A DNA stretch of 64,000 nucleotides from Ligula intestinalis. Its lineage: Eukaryota; Platyhelminthes; Cestoda; Diphyllobothriidea; Diphyllobothriidae. Positions within the stretch are counted from its first letter, which is position 1; each line of letters begins with the position of its first letter. Shown one piece after another: positions 1 to 10,746 of the stretch. The stretch is from NCBI GenBank assembly GCA_036362985.1, contig JAYGXS010000008.1:10055797-10119796 (forward strand), in the 5' to 3' direction. The translations under genes and the position numbers were made by a program. Under the pieces are notes generated by a model, which did no database searches, was not told the origin of the DNA, and saw only the letters and a program-made list of their open reading frames with translations.

Positions 1-950
1 TTAAGCGAGTGGCGAACAGTTTTGTATACCGACAGTAGGTCGACTCGGAAGGTGAGTTTGCATCACTTTGACAGAACTCGAGCATCACCCGGGCTACTAT
101 GGCCGTGTACTATCCAAGAAAAAACGGCAATCAATCTCAAGAATTGATATGAAAGTGTGAGCATATATTATTCGGTTTAAAAAGGCACTTCATATTCGTA
201 ATATCTTGTCAAGCGTTCTCAGTTATGCCGGAACAGTCAACAGGACATTTATTTCAGGTAATAGGATGAGCTATTGTTAATATTTCTTTGAGCGATAACC
301 CATCCTAGAAAAAAGGTGTTCGTAATTACCAGTTGCGGATGGTTCTTCCAAACCTTACCGTAAGATTAGTTGATAAAGTGTTCACTCACAACTCATGGAA
401 TACGTTGCATAAAAAACTGAACTTTAAAAGCAGATGTTCAATTATGTCGGGCAAATAACTCGGGTATGGTACATTGCCTCCATTATTTGACTGGTTTCCA
501 TGTGCAGCTTTGGATCTTTAACCGAAATGGCCTAGACAATTAACAGAAACCCCAGTAACCAAAGCTCTCATATATGTCCATCTTTCTACAAACGGACGAC
601 GCCAGTGTCATTATTCTCAATGCAAACTAAAACTATCCATGACCAGTAATTTGAAACTGCTGTTTATTTCCACAATTGAAAATTAGTAAACACTGAGCGC
701 AACCAAAGTACATCAGCATGTTGTTTACTTAGGCCAACAGTCAATTTAGGTAGTCGAGAAATTCACTTTCTAACATCGGAGTACAAGAAAAAAATCGGCC
801 TGTGAGTCAGTTCACTAATCGTTTGCGAATAAGGTCAACAGACATTCAGACTGTATTCCTCGAAAATTATGCAGTTTGCAGGCAGCGAAGCACCGTTTTA
901 TTTCCCCTGCAGAGCGTAAAATCCAACCCCACCTCCAAGCTGGTGCGCGC
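1..950. other. Intergenic stretch, nothing recognised
   Basis: No open frame longer than background, no repeat signature and no RNA gene could be recognised. The right part may hold the 5' untranslated region of the RTE element that follows, but I could not fix its left boundary or find a target-site duplication. Confidence 0.4.
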
Positions 951-1070
951 CGGAAACTTGCTTTTGCTTGGCTAACGGGGCTCTGGTAGGGGAGCAAGAC
1001 CGGGGACCTAGCGCCAATCCCCTTTTCTTCACGAAACACGGAATTAACTTTCTTAACTTTCTACACTTTC

Positions 1071-2201
1071 ATGAATCACAACTATACGCAACATACGATC
1101 TCTGCTACGGCGTCCGCGGGAACCGACGCACCCCATCCTCTTGGCATCGCCGGACGGGTGTTAAATCTGCGAGCTGATGCCGGATTGCGAATTGCAGGCT
1201 GGAATGTTCAAACTTTGAGGGATGACGGCGCCCAACTGTTAACAGCCAAATCCCTTTCTGAATACCGTGTTGATGTGGCGTGTCTCTCTGAGGTCCGCCT
1301 ACCTGGCACTGGCCACAAACTGCTGCAAGTACCAAGAACTGACTCTGCGTACCATCTCTACCACAGTGGTTTGTCCGACAACTCTGGACTGTATGGTGTC
1401 GCTATAGCTTTGGCCGATGAATTTCACTCGAGTCTGCTAGAGTGGGAGGCTGTCTCACCGCGGATCGCTTGGGTCCGTTTGAAAAGTGCCCCAGTCAACG
1501 TTTCCATCATCTCGGTATATGCGCCTACTCTGGCTGCTGATGACAGCATAACAGATGACTTCTACGGTGACCTCCAGCGAACAGTTGACCGCATCGCAAG
1601 AAGCGATCTACTCGTCATTGCCGGTGACTGGAACGCCCGACCAGGTGTGTGTGACGCTGGAACCCGTCATGTGCTAGGCAAATTTGCTGTCGGAGCGCAG
1701 TGTGCCAACGGTGAGCGCCTTGTCAACTTCGCATCGTCTAACCGCCTCGTTGTGTCAAGCACCCGTTTTGATCATCCGCGCCACCACCTTGTCACTTGGT
1801 ACTCAAATGACGGGCATACCCAGGCCCAAATAGATCACATCCTTGTCCGAGCACGCTGGGCCAGCTCGGTCTTGGATTTTCGAGCCTACCGCGGTGCTGA
1901 TGCAGGAAACGCTCATGCATCGGACCATGTCCTACAGCGGGCAACCCTTCGCTTGCGTTTGAGAGCTATTCACAGACCCTCCCGACCACAGCGGATCGAT
2001 GTTGCAAAGCTGAAGTCCTCTGCTGGCGACGCCTTCCACATAGCACTCCAGAACCGTTTTGACGGCCTGTACCCTGACGCCCGAGCGGACCCAGAGCCCG
2101 CCTGGCAGTCCCTGAAGGCCGCGATGTCAGAGCTGGCATACACCCATCTGGGCAAAACCCGACGGCGACATCGCGACTGGATCACTAGACTCACGCTTTA
2201 G
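1071..2201 (+). CDS. RTE retrotransposon APE-type endonuclease domain
   Basis: This 376-residue stretch is the apurinic-like endonuclease that nicks target DNA for target-primed reverse transcription. The visible motifs are GWN at about 43-45, the metal-binding Glu in CLSEVRLPG (about 74), SVYAP near 149-153, the catalytic GDWN at 185-188, QIDHILV at 253-259 and HASDH at 282-286. All residues expected for catalysis are present. The ATG at 1071 is the first in this frame with endonuclease homology downstream; the frame is open a little further upstream, so the true start is not certain. It ends at a TAG, after which the same frame runs on into the reverse transcriptase, so this is the N-terminal half of one broken polyprotein rather than a separate gene. 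Confidence 0.8.
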   Translation: MNHNYTQHTISATASAGTDAPHPLGIAGRVLNLRADAGLRIAGWNVQTLRDDGAQLLTAKSLSEYRVDVACLSEVRLPGTGHKLLQVPRTDSAYHLYHSGLSDNSGLYGVAIALADEFHSSLLEWEAVSPRIAWVRLKSAPVNVSIISVYAPTLAADDSITDDFYGDLQRTVDRIARSDLLVIAGDWNARPGVCDAGTRHVLGKFAVGAQCANGERLVNFASSNRLVVSSTRFDHPRHHLVTWYSNDGHTQAQIDHILVRARWASSVLDFRAYRGADAGNAHASDHVLQRATLRLRLRAIHRPSRPQRIDVAKLKSSAGDAFHIALQNRFDGLYPDARADPEPAWQSLKAAMSELAYTHLGKTRRRHRDWITRLTL

Positions 2202-4157
2202 TTAGCTGAGGAGGCCGGCCGAGCCAGAATCACTGGCTCCCCCACTTACAGAGAGCTGCGGCGCCAAACGACAAGGGCCATCCGAGCCGATAGGAACGCC
2301 TACTGGAGCGACTTTGCCACGGAAACGGAGCGAGCAGCTACCAGATGTGACACCCACAAGCTCTACCGACTCTTAAAGCAGGCCAGCAGAGGTTCGGGGA
2401 ACACCACCGAGACTTTACTGGATCGCAACGGTGCTGTAATCACTAAGATCGATGACCGGTTAGAGAGATGGCGCGAGCATTTCTGTGACCACCTTAACCA
2501 TGATCCCCCTGTGATGTCTGACCTGTCGCCCAATGCGGACGATCCCCACCATCTGTATAAGTGCAACACAGAGCCACCCAGTGTAGAGGAAGTTGTCGCC
2601 ATTCTCTTGAGGCTACGCAACAACAAGGCACCTGGTGAGGATGACCTCCCGCCGGAGCTCTTTAAATGTGCACCCGAGGTTATTGGGCCCTGGCTACAAC
2701 AAATATTTGCCAAGATATGGGACAGCGAAGTTGTGCCCTCTGACTGGAGAAAAGCAGTGATCCTCCCCTTGTTTAAAAAAGGCGACAGACGAGCGTGCAG
2801 AAATTACAGAGGCATTAGCCTTATCGATGTAGCGGCGAAAACATTCACGTCTCTTCTTCTCAAACGTTTCCAAACTGCGAGAGACCAGCGCACCCGCCCA
2901 AACCAGAGTGGATTTCGACCAGGTCGTGGCTGCACCGACCAGATCTTCAATCTCCGCCGTGTACTGGAACTGAGATGGGGTCACCAACAACCCACTGTTC
3001 TATACTTCATCGATTTTGCTGCCGCATTTGACTCTGTTGATCGCAGTTCGCTGTGGAACATAATGAGGACGGACGGCCTACCACCTAAGCTTCTCAATCT
3101 CATGCAGGCATACTATCGTGGCACTTTCACACGGGTGAGGACGCAGAACGGTGACACGGAAGCCTTTAGCATCAGGACGGGCGTCCGCCAAGGTTGTGCC
3201 CTTTCAACAACCCTGTTCAACTATGCGGTGGACTGGATCATGACCAAAGCACTGGATGACTTTCCGGGAGTGCAGTTTGATCGCTCGAAATGGGTGACTG
3301 ACTTGGCGTATGCTGATGACGTCGTCCTCTTTGGCGACAACTGTAATGCAGTTCAGCAGGCGTTGGACAAGGTTAATGAGCGTGCCCGATCCATCGGATT
3401 ACGCCTAAACGCGACTAAGACCCAAGTCCTGCTCTCCTGTGTGCCCCCTACATCTGTCAATCCTATTGTTCTCGACGGCGCTCCTCTCGAAAAGGTCGAC
3501 TCGTTTAGATACTTAGGCTCTTTGGTCACGGAAACGGGTCAAGGTGTCGACGAAGTTGTATCACGCGTCAACCGTGCCCGATCTGCCTTCTACCAACTGT
3601 GTGCTCCTCTATGGAATAGAAGGGAAATATCACTACGCACAAAGTCCCGTGTTTACCAAGCAGTGGTTCGATCTATCCTGCTCTATGGCGGAGAGACATG
3701 GCCTATGCGTGTTGAGGACATGAGGCGCCTTGATGCGTTTGACAATGACTGCCTACGCCGCATCCTTCGTCACCGACGCGTCGACCGAATTCGCTGCTCC
3801 GATCTCCGCCGACGCTGTCACCTGGACGCTCTCCCTCCACTCCTGCATCAGAGACGACTTCGGTGGTTCGGGCATGCGTCCCGGCGTGATGATGGTGAGC
3901 TTATTCGTGACCTGCTTGTGGCGACGCCTCCCCCCACCTGGCGCAAACATCGCGGCGGGCAGCTGAAAACTTGGACAGCAACGGTCAAGCAGGATCTGTC
4001 GTCAGTTTCCGGCCCATGCGTCTACGGCCTACGCCAGTGGAACCGTGAATGGATGGTGCTCTCGTGTGAACAGGCGCAAGATCGACGCGCCTGGACAGCT
4101 GTGATTCATGATGCAGTCAACGTCAAAACTGATGCCGGCTCAACCCGCCCGAGGTGA
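2202..4157 (+). pseudogene. RTE reverse transcriptase, separated from the endonuclease by one amber codon
   Basis: The frame is the same as for the upstream endonuclease, and I read no further stop between 2202 and 4155. Counting from 2511, the RT shows NNKAPGEDDLPPEL (about 37-50), the fingers motif DWRKAVILPLFKKGD (78-92), NYRGISL, NQSGFRPGRGCTDQI, motif A FIDFAAAFDSVDR (166-178), TGVRQGCALS and motif C YADDVVLFG (267-275). The C-terminal part carries the RTE hallmark GGETWPM. Both aspartates of motif C and the motif A aspartate are present, so apart from the amber codon the enzyme looks intact. It copies element RNA at a nicked chromosomal site. There is no sign of an intron; the break looks like a simple point mutation. 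Confidence 0.82.
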
Positions 4158-4189
4158 ATGCCGTTACAAGTACAAGTAAGAGCGACAGC

Positions 4190-6090
4190 AAACAGGCCAA
4201 CTCTAGTGAACACATCGTTAGCGCCAACATTCGCCTTACGCTAGATGTTGGATAAACACGTAATAGTGAAAAGATTCTGCAAGGTCTTCCTGATTGAGGC
4301 CTCAAGAAGATGTAGAATTCGAAAGGTGATATAAAACTGTCGTTAGTTTATGGAGGGACACAAGGATTTCCATGTAATTCGTTTAAAGAAATACAATCCA
4401 ACATTTTAAAGCAGACGGCGAATAGGACGTAGTCGAGATTATGATCCATTCACGGCCTTTTATGGAGCAGTTATTGCGACACTACTTAACTTTTGGGGCT
4501 CTCTGACTTATGATACCACTCTTGTTTTTTACCCCTTTTTGCTACCAGTTTGACAGATTAACGGATGGTTGGTCCTAATTATCTGCCCTGTGACTGCCAG
4601 ATTATAAACTCCATAATTCCCTTTTGTAGGACTTGACACTGTGAAACACGTCTTAAACCATGGCACCACTGCCGTTAGCTAACCAGAGAAGGCCCCGATA
4701 TACAGGGCAATTTTTCGCACAAAGCGTTTCCTGACATTGGAATTACAGGTGAAAGTGCATAATTGAATAAAATGTATAGGTTTCTACTTGCAAAACTTCC
4801 GAACGCTAGTTGTAAAATATATTTGCCTTCACCGAAGTTCGTGAGCAATCGTTTCGATTAACTTGTGGAAGGTCGTGCACGACGAGCCTAAAAGGCCAGC
4901 ATTACAAATGTGTCTTAGCGCATCACATAGAGAAACAGTAGGATCCACTTGGCAAAAAGTGATATAACATGCACTAGAGAAACTGATAAAAACAGACTTA
5001 CTCGGCAATGGTGGGAACGAGCAAACTTTTGTATTTGTAATTCAAATGCGGTAAGAGGAAACGGTTCGGCGTAACGCTTGCTGAGTTCTGAAAGACTAGG
5101 AAATGTCACCGAGTCGACCGCCTTTTCAAGAATTTCGCTATCAGACGTAAAGTCAGTGAACATGTTCTCATCCAAAGACCCTGGAGTAAACTATGAATAA
5201 TGTTAATTTTCGAACTAAAATTTACAAGGCAGATGGGCTCAAACGGCCTACGTTTTTTCAACTGTTTTACCAATTTCTTATGAAATTCTTTTGAAAACTC
5301 AAAAAATGTCCTATTTGTATCACCAAATGGGCGCATCATGCTAAGCGAAAAGTCTACAGCCAATATCCAAACCATCTCCAATTTTATTTGTTTTTCGGTC
5401 AAGAAAACAGCGTATAAAAACAAACCGACCTCAAAGTCCAAACTTCTACCTAAAGTGTCATAATGTTGCATGTTTCTGCGTAGAAATAGGCAACGGATCG
5501 GTGGAAAACCCCAATTTGTAGCAACGGAACACATGGGAGTTTTCAGGTCAGACTACTTCACCCCGCCAAGAAAGGTGCACTCCCGAGAACGCTATAGATC
5601 ACGGTTTAAGGCATTGTATTTTTCTTGAAACCAAAAAATGCATCGGCAGCAGCAAAATTGGGAAAGAGCATACCATGCATAACAGCGCGCCATGAGAGTC
5701 GCTAGATTTTCGGTAGGCCATCTGTCCGATTTACCATTACCTTGACGCAATGTCCGCGTGTAGGCAATCGATGGCCAGTTCGAAATGCCATGCGAGCTCC
5801 TGGATGTCACCGCAAACGATCGCTTTTTACATCATGATTTGGTTGCCTCTAGAGAGTCTGAATTCAAGAGTAAACAGGTTCAACGCCTGACAGCCCTCTA
5901 GGTATGATAGCCTCCTCAATTCCAGTACCATTCTTGATCTAAACGGCTATACTTATTCGATATTTGCCATCTCACCCCTCGTACACGGAAACTTAACAGG
6001 CGATCTATGTTCAATGATCTGGAGGATAATTGTGACCATGGGCTTACGGAATATCTGCATGGACCATGATGTGAAAGTTCTTTTGAACTT
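4190..6090. other. Intergenic, no gene recognised
   Basis: AT-rich DNA with only short unrelated frames. The longest, about 140 codons on the minus strand at 5106-5534, shows no family motif, signal peptide or repeat that I recognise. It may be old transposon-derived sequence. Confidence 0.4.
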
Positions 6091-7650
6091 TTCCTTTGAA
6101 TAGTGTCAGACACCTGTGTCTTGACAAATTTGATTGTCCTCGTGTTTTGAGGTCGTCCTGTATGCTAACGTCCAAGACCAAGGTAGTCCGTATAGCGACC
6201 AATTTTGTGTTTTCCACATTATTTGTTTATATGGCGGGTGGTCCTATTTTCACCAATTATCATCAAGCGTGATTTATTCACGTTTATCGGTATTTTTCTC
6301 TCCAACGACCATTCTTGTATAACATTAAGATCATTTAAAAAATTTATTGTATCTTCGGGGTTGTTTATATCATGCCATAACTTGAGATCATCCTCGAACA
6401 GAAGGCGTAGGGACAGAAGCCTTGATGGAATGTCCAAAACATATCCAGAAAATAGTATGGGACCCAGCACTGACCCTCGGGGTACGCTAATACGAGCCCC
6501 AAACGCAGAGGAACGCCCTAAGCCAACCCTAACCCGGCATGGTCTGCCGAATACGTATCATTTACTCCATTTGACTTCAGCCCTTAAAATGGTCGTATTA
6601 CTGAATTTGGTCAGAAGAGCACGTGATCGACTTTATCAAATGCCTTGCTAAGGTCAGTTAAGGCCGTATGTACCGGTAGTCGTTTTTCTTTGGCTTCGCC
6701 CCATGCCTCGCATGTCACAATGGGGTAAGTGGTGCACCATTTTCTTTTGATAAAGCCGTGTTGTTCTATCAATAAGATTGTGTCTGGCCAAATGTGGGCG
6801 TCGATTTCGTGGCATATGAAGTTTTCTAGCATTTTCACAAACACTGAAGTCAGGCGGACTGGTCAATATTCTGATGAAGAAAACAGTCGCCACCTTTATA
6901 CCTCGGAGTTACCAGAATCTGCTTCCAGTCATCTGGTACCGTTGCAGTGGCTTGGGTACAAAGAATCAATTGCCTGATGCTCGGTGAGATTATAGAAGCG
7001 AGTTCTCGAATAACTCTTGGATTCAAATAATCAGGTCCAGCGGCCTTGGTAGGTATCAAGCTACTCAATGCATTCTCAACATCTTCAATGGCAATTAGCA
7101 TGCTACTTTCAGTTTGGTCGAGGGAGCGAATCTTCACTTTTGGGAGTTGGTGGTAAGTAGACGGTGGAGTATTTTTCCGCTAGGAGTTCAACCATATAAA
7201 ATTCATCTGTTTGGAACACACCATCGGCATTGTGGAGACTTTGGATGCCCGGGGTTTCACGACATTTGCTTTTGGGAAGATATAGAATTGATTTGGCTGG
7301 GTGTCAACGTTTCGCACTAGATCTTCTGCATAAGCTACTTTCTTCAAACACATTAAAGGCTTGGATTTGTGTCTAACCGTTGTGTATGCCACCTTAGTCT
7401 CGGTTGTTCTCAAGATAATGAAGGCCTTGTAGGCACGTTTTTTTGCCTTCAACTAGCGTTTTGTCTTGATATCAATCCATGGGGGTGACATGCTGCCCAT
7501 TAACTGGGCTTCAGGGGAACAAAGTCTTCACAGAGCCGCTCAATATTGCCACGGGTCAGGTTCTAGCGTTCTTCATTGGTAGATCTTCTCCGTTCCCAGG
7601 ATAAATTCATTGCACTCTGCCTCACTTAATCATAGTCGGCCATCCAATAC
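6090..7650 (-). mobile_element. Degenerate CR1-like reverse transcriptase fragment
   Basis: Reading leftwards on the minus strand, successive pieces in changing frames follow the order of a CR1/Jockey-type RT. A lysine-rich linker (7452-7180) is followed by the fingers (7137-6850; KAAGPDYLNPRVIREL and VPDDWKQILVTP). Next comes motif A with its flank (6844-6611; EQHGFIKRKWCTTYPIV and LTDLSKAFDKVDH), then motif C with its flank (6470-6219; LGPILFSGYVLDIP and LLFEDDLKLW, where FADD would be usual). Beyond 6219 a frame containing VSIQDDLKTRGQ continues the thumb to about 6100. No endonuclease was found upstream. Several frameshifts and stops make it a dead 5'-truncated copy. Confidence 0.75.
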
Positions 7651-7673
7651 GCCGGTTTGTAGCATCTACGCGT

Positions 7674-7790
7674 TCAAAGTCAAAGTCAACTTTATTCAAG
7701 GAAATATAGGCAAACGCCTTTGAACTCCCTCTTGGTACATAGGATTTAAGAAATGCAGCGGCAAAGCCGAATATTCCAAAGAAGTCGTTG
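7674..7790 (-). repeat. 3' end of a non-LTR element with a short repeat tail
   Basis: Read on the minus strand, this segment ends with AATAAAG followed by a GACTTT-type direct repeat (about 7676-7695), the usual look of a non-LTR retroelement 3' tail. It lies immediately upstream of the CR1-like fragment that begins near 7650, so two elements in the same orientation abut here. No coding sequence is left. Confidence 0.4.
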
Positions 7791-7914
7791 ACACAATTTC
7801 AAACGACTACTCGCTTGTTTCAAGTAATAAGCTCACACTCAGTTTACACAAGCCAGCAGTGTAACTGAGGAAGAAGAGCAGACAGTGAAAAAACTTCTAA
7901 GGCTGGCTCATAAT

Positions 7915-8100
7915 TCAAAATGGAATGTCATTTTTGGTTTTCAGGGGAAAAACTGTCGCTCGTGGGGAAGTATGTGAATGATAGGGACATGATGCTTCTG
8001 TGAATGCTGACGGTAGCCATGGCGTACATGATTAGTAATATCTACATCCGGAGGACCATTCGAGGAGGAGACCTCGGAGTTACGAGAACGTCTCGAAGAC
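7915..8100 (+). repeat. Dispersed repeat family X, copy 1
   Basis: The segment around 7921-7985 aligns by eye with the reverse complements of about 49050-48960 and 17800-17700. The shared core is a stretch near GGAGAAAAACTGTCGC followed by a G-rich run. The three copies differ at many positions. No known element class is recognised. Confidence 0.5.
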
Positions 8101-8440
8101 CGGAGATGCGACCATGATACGCCTTTGCTGTGCCAAGAGCCGAGGAACCCACCACTTCGTCAGCAGTCGGTCGATACGAGAGAGGGCGTGACAGGGCCGC
8201 GTAGCCTAGGACCATAGGTGCGGTAGATGCGTCCTCAGACACGATCGGCGCAGATCGCATAGTGAGCAGAGACGTCATAGCTAGATAAGGTTTTAAACTC
8301 ATTTGGTTAAGTAATAATAATAATACTACTTACAAATTACCATTAGTATATATTTATAGCATTTCTAGCATTTAAGGGTTTGGATGTAGAGCGCTTCAAT
8401 TTTTAGATTCGGAATACTTCAGTGATTGGATTTGGAGTAC

Positions 8441-9870
8441 TTAATCGCGAAAATATTCATTAAATCTGTCTTGGTTTGCCTTAAAAACATCCACGGAAAG
8501 GGAGGTGACAATATCCGCAGGAAGAGCATTCCATGCCTGGATTACCCTCTTAGAGAAAAAGAATTTTCTTGGGTCAAGTCTTGCCCCAGTCACACGTAAT
8601 TTGAGGGGGTGTCCTCGCAGCCTAGAGGTGGTGGCCCGCTCAAAGAAGTCATTTGTTTGGAGGCAGCAATCCTGATCACGCAACATGCGAAATGCCTGGA
8701 TTAGATTCCCACGTAGCTACCTGTAATCCAGAAGAAACAAGTCAAGATTTACCAATGGGGTCTCATAAGGGAGGTTCTGTTGGCCTCGTACTAATTTTGT
8801 TGCGCGTCCTTGTACCCTTTCGAGTTTTTTTGTCTTTGGCTGTCCAAGGTCTCCAGGCTTGGATGGCAAATTCCAATTGAGGTCGCACGAACGTGCCGAA
8901 TACCTTGCCAAATACAACTTTGTCAAACTTAGCAAAGGCGCGCTTGATTAGATACAAGCTCGACATTGCGGATTTAGCCACTTTCAGGACGTGGAGTGAT
9001 GGCTTCAGTGAAGGCGTGAACCACACCCCAGGTCTTTCTGAGCCTCTACCTCGGGCAGCGGCGTGTGATTCAGGTAATACACCCTCTGAGGCGTAGTGCT
9101 GGTTCTACCAATGCGCATTAGGTTGCATTTGGCCACATTGAATGGCATGAGCCAAAGGGTCGACCATTGCTCCAGTCTAGGCAAATTTTACTGGAGGTTT
9201 AATTCGTCGTTTTGGTTGCGTATTACCTTCCAAAGTTGTATGTCCTCAGCAAACATTGCGATTTCGCAGTCTAGTCCGCTTATGCAGTCATCAATATATA
9301 TAAGGAAGAGAACAGGGCCAAGAACAGATCCCTGTGGAACCCCGCTCTCAACTGCTACCTCTGCCGACCGCTGTTCGCCAATACATACGGTCTGGGTACG
9401 ACCAGTCAAGAAGTTTGCGATCCACTGCAAAAGGTTTCCCTTTACCCCTATGCGACTGAGCTTGTATAAGAGACGTTGATGAGGCACCGTGTAAAACGCC
9501 TTCTTGAATTCTACAAAGACTTATGCACCGTATTCCCTTCATCGATCGCTCGGATCCATTGTTATAGACAATAGAGCAGATTGGTCATGCAGGACCTTCC
9601 CCTGCGGAATCCATGCTGCTTATCAGAAAGAAGTTGATGTTGCTCCGAAAAGTGCGTCAGCTCGCGTTTGACTATGCGTTCCATAAGCTAGCAAGATATT
9701 GAGGTGAGGCTGACCGATCTATAGTTATTTGCGGTCGCCCGACTTCCACTTTTGTGGATGGGTGAGATCCACGCTGCCTTCCAATCGGGTGGCACTTGTC
9801 CAGTATTAAGAGAAGCTCGGAAGATAAGGTACTCTCAAAGTTTTGTCGGCTAATTAGTATCAGGCTCTTA
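8441..9870 (-). pseudogene. CR1-like reverse transcriptase and C-terminal domain, broken
   Basis: The fingers (PDWKAAWISPIHKSG), a region like LSDKQHGFRRGRS, motif A, motif B (VESGVPQGSVLGPVLFLIYIDDC) and motif C (FAEDIQLW) can be followed in changing frames. Motif A reads VEFKKAFYTVPH, so the catalytic Asp is Glu and the second Asp is Tyr; motif C has Glu for the first Asp. The C-terminal domain follows (AKSAMSSLYLIKRAFAKFD, FVRPQLEFAIQAW, then GHPLKLRVTGARLDPRKFFF), closing with AWNALPADIV. These changes and the frameshifts mean no active enzyme. Confidence 0.8.
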
Positions 9871-9874
9871 ACCT

Positions 9875-10034
9875 TGTTTCTCTGCGCCTTATACCTATTG
9901 GACGATTCGGGGGTCCTCTCTCTGCAATAGATTTTGAACAGCCTTCATTTGCGGTTATCTTCCATCTTTAACATCGGCGGTAGCCATCGAGGCCAAAGAT
10001 GTGCTTTACAAATAAACCTTATTATTATTATTAT
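9875..10034 (+). repeat. Inserted 3'-UTR-like segment with TTA tail inside the CR1-like element
   Basis: Compared with the copy at 46.5-47.5 kb, about 480 bp of endonuclease-RT linker and fingers are missing. In their place is roughly 160 bp ending, on the plus strand, in CAAATAAACC followed by a TTA microsatellite (10019-10033). This looks like the 3' end of a different non-LTR element in the opposite orientation. The left boundary is approximate. Confidence 0.5.
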
Positions 10035-10741
10035 ATGTTGCGTCTGGTTACCGCACTACGATCGGGCACAGAGAAGAGTGAATATTCCCACTGTAGCACT
10101 ACGTGATCACTTTTTCCGAGAGGTGGTAAACAATTTACAATGTCCACGCTATCAGGTGCTTTGGTAAGTACTAGGTCTAAGCAATTAGCTTGTTGCCCTT
10201 CGCGTAATCTGGTCAGATATAGGACGTGTTGCGTTAGGAAAGATGCCTGTACTGTGCGCAGGAGTCGTAGATCGAAATTTACTTCTGAGCCGGGCGCAGA
10301 ACTCACATTCCAGTCAATATGGGGGGCGTTAAAGGCTCCCATGACCATGGCATCGGATCTCCTAACAATTTCTTCGACTCCTTCTATCAGACTATTGTCT
10401 GACTGTTGGTTGCTCGATGGTGGACGGTAGACCGCCATGATGTCAAGGGTCTGTGAGCCCGGTGTTCTAACGGTGAGCCATATTGCCTCTATATTGCCCG
10501 AAAGGTTTTCGGATTTGTCGGACACGAGCAGGCCGTGTCTAACAAAGATAAGCACACCCCCACCTTGACACCCGACTCTATCTTTTCGGAAAACTTGAAA
10601 CCCGGGGAGAGCAAGTTCCGGGTCGCCTACCTTCGTGGACAACCATGTTTCTGTTATGCAGACGACGTCTGGTTCCAGTTGGCACGTAATAATCTTAAGC
10701 TCATCTAATTTGGAGAGCAGGCTTTGTGCATTGGTGTACAT
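10031..10741 (-). CDS. CR1-like APE endonuclease domain, catalytic Asp replaced
   Basis: A 236-codon frame opens with MYTNAQSLLSKLDEL, the standard start of the CR1-type endonuclease, six bases after the ORF1 stop. Metal-binding Glu is in VVCITETWL, then GGGVLIFVRHGL, LDIMAVYRPPSS, the catalytic block MGAFNAPHIDW, and GKSDHVVLQ with its SDH intact. In the related element at 46.2 kb the block reads IGDFNAPHIDW, so here the Asp of GDFN has become Ala (codon GCC). It is the only long uninterrupted coding segment of this element, and it should be catalytically impaired. It ends at a stop exactly where the inserted segment begins, so the natural C-terminus is lost. Confidence 0.8.
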   Translation of the reverse strand: MYTNAQSLLSKLDELKIITCQLEPDVVCITETWLSTKVGDPELALPGFQVFRKDRVGCQGGGVLIFVRHGLLVSDKSENLSGNIEAIWLTVRTPGSQTLDIMAVYRPPSSNQQSDNSLIEGVEEIVRRSDAMVMGAFNAPHIDWNVSSAPGSEVNFDLRLLRTVQASFLTQHVLYLTRLREGQQANCLDLVLTKAPDSVDIVNCLPPLGKSDHVVLQWEYSLFSVPDRSAVTRRNI

Positions 10742-10746
10742 GCACT

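Larger units (their letters stand above)
950..4190 (+). mobile_element. RTE-type non-LTR retrotransposon, nearly intact
   Basis: One reading frame starting at the ATG at 1071 encodes an APE-type endonuclease followed by a reverse transcriptase and a long C-terminal region. It stays open to 4157 except for one TAG at 2199-2201. The domain order and the C-terminal part (a GGETWPM motif followed by LRRILRHRR and LRWFGHASR) are typical of the RTE clade, whose members often appear in databases as endonuclease-reverse transcriptases or 'craniofacial development protein 2'-like proteins. Just after the stop is a short repetitive tail around 4163-4183 (acaagt units), as in RTE 3' ends. The 5' end is uncertain. 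No target-site duplication was found by eye. Confidence 0.8.

Noticed and set aside
3730..3966. Overlapping frames inside the RTE reverse transcriptase
   Set aside because: Shadows of a real coding frame with clear RT domain motifs.
5106..5534. 142-codon minus-strand frame as a possible gene
   Set aside because: No motif, no plausible signal peptide or repeat, and no supporting neighbour. Frames of this length occur by chance in 64 kb.
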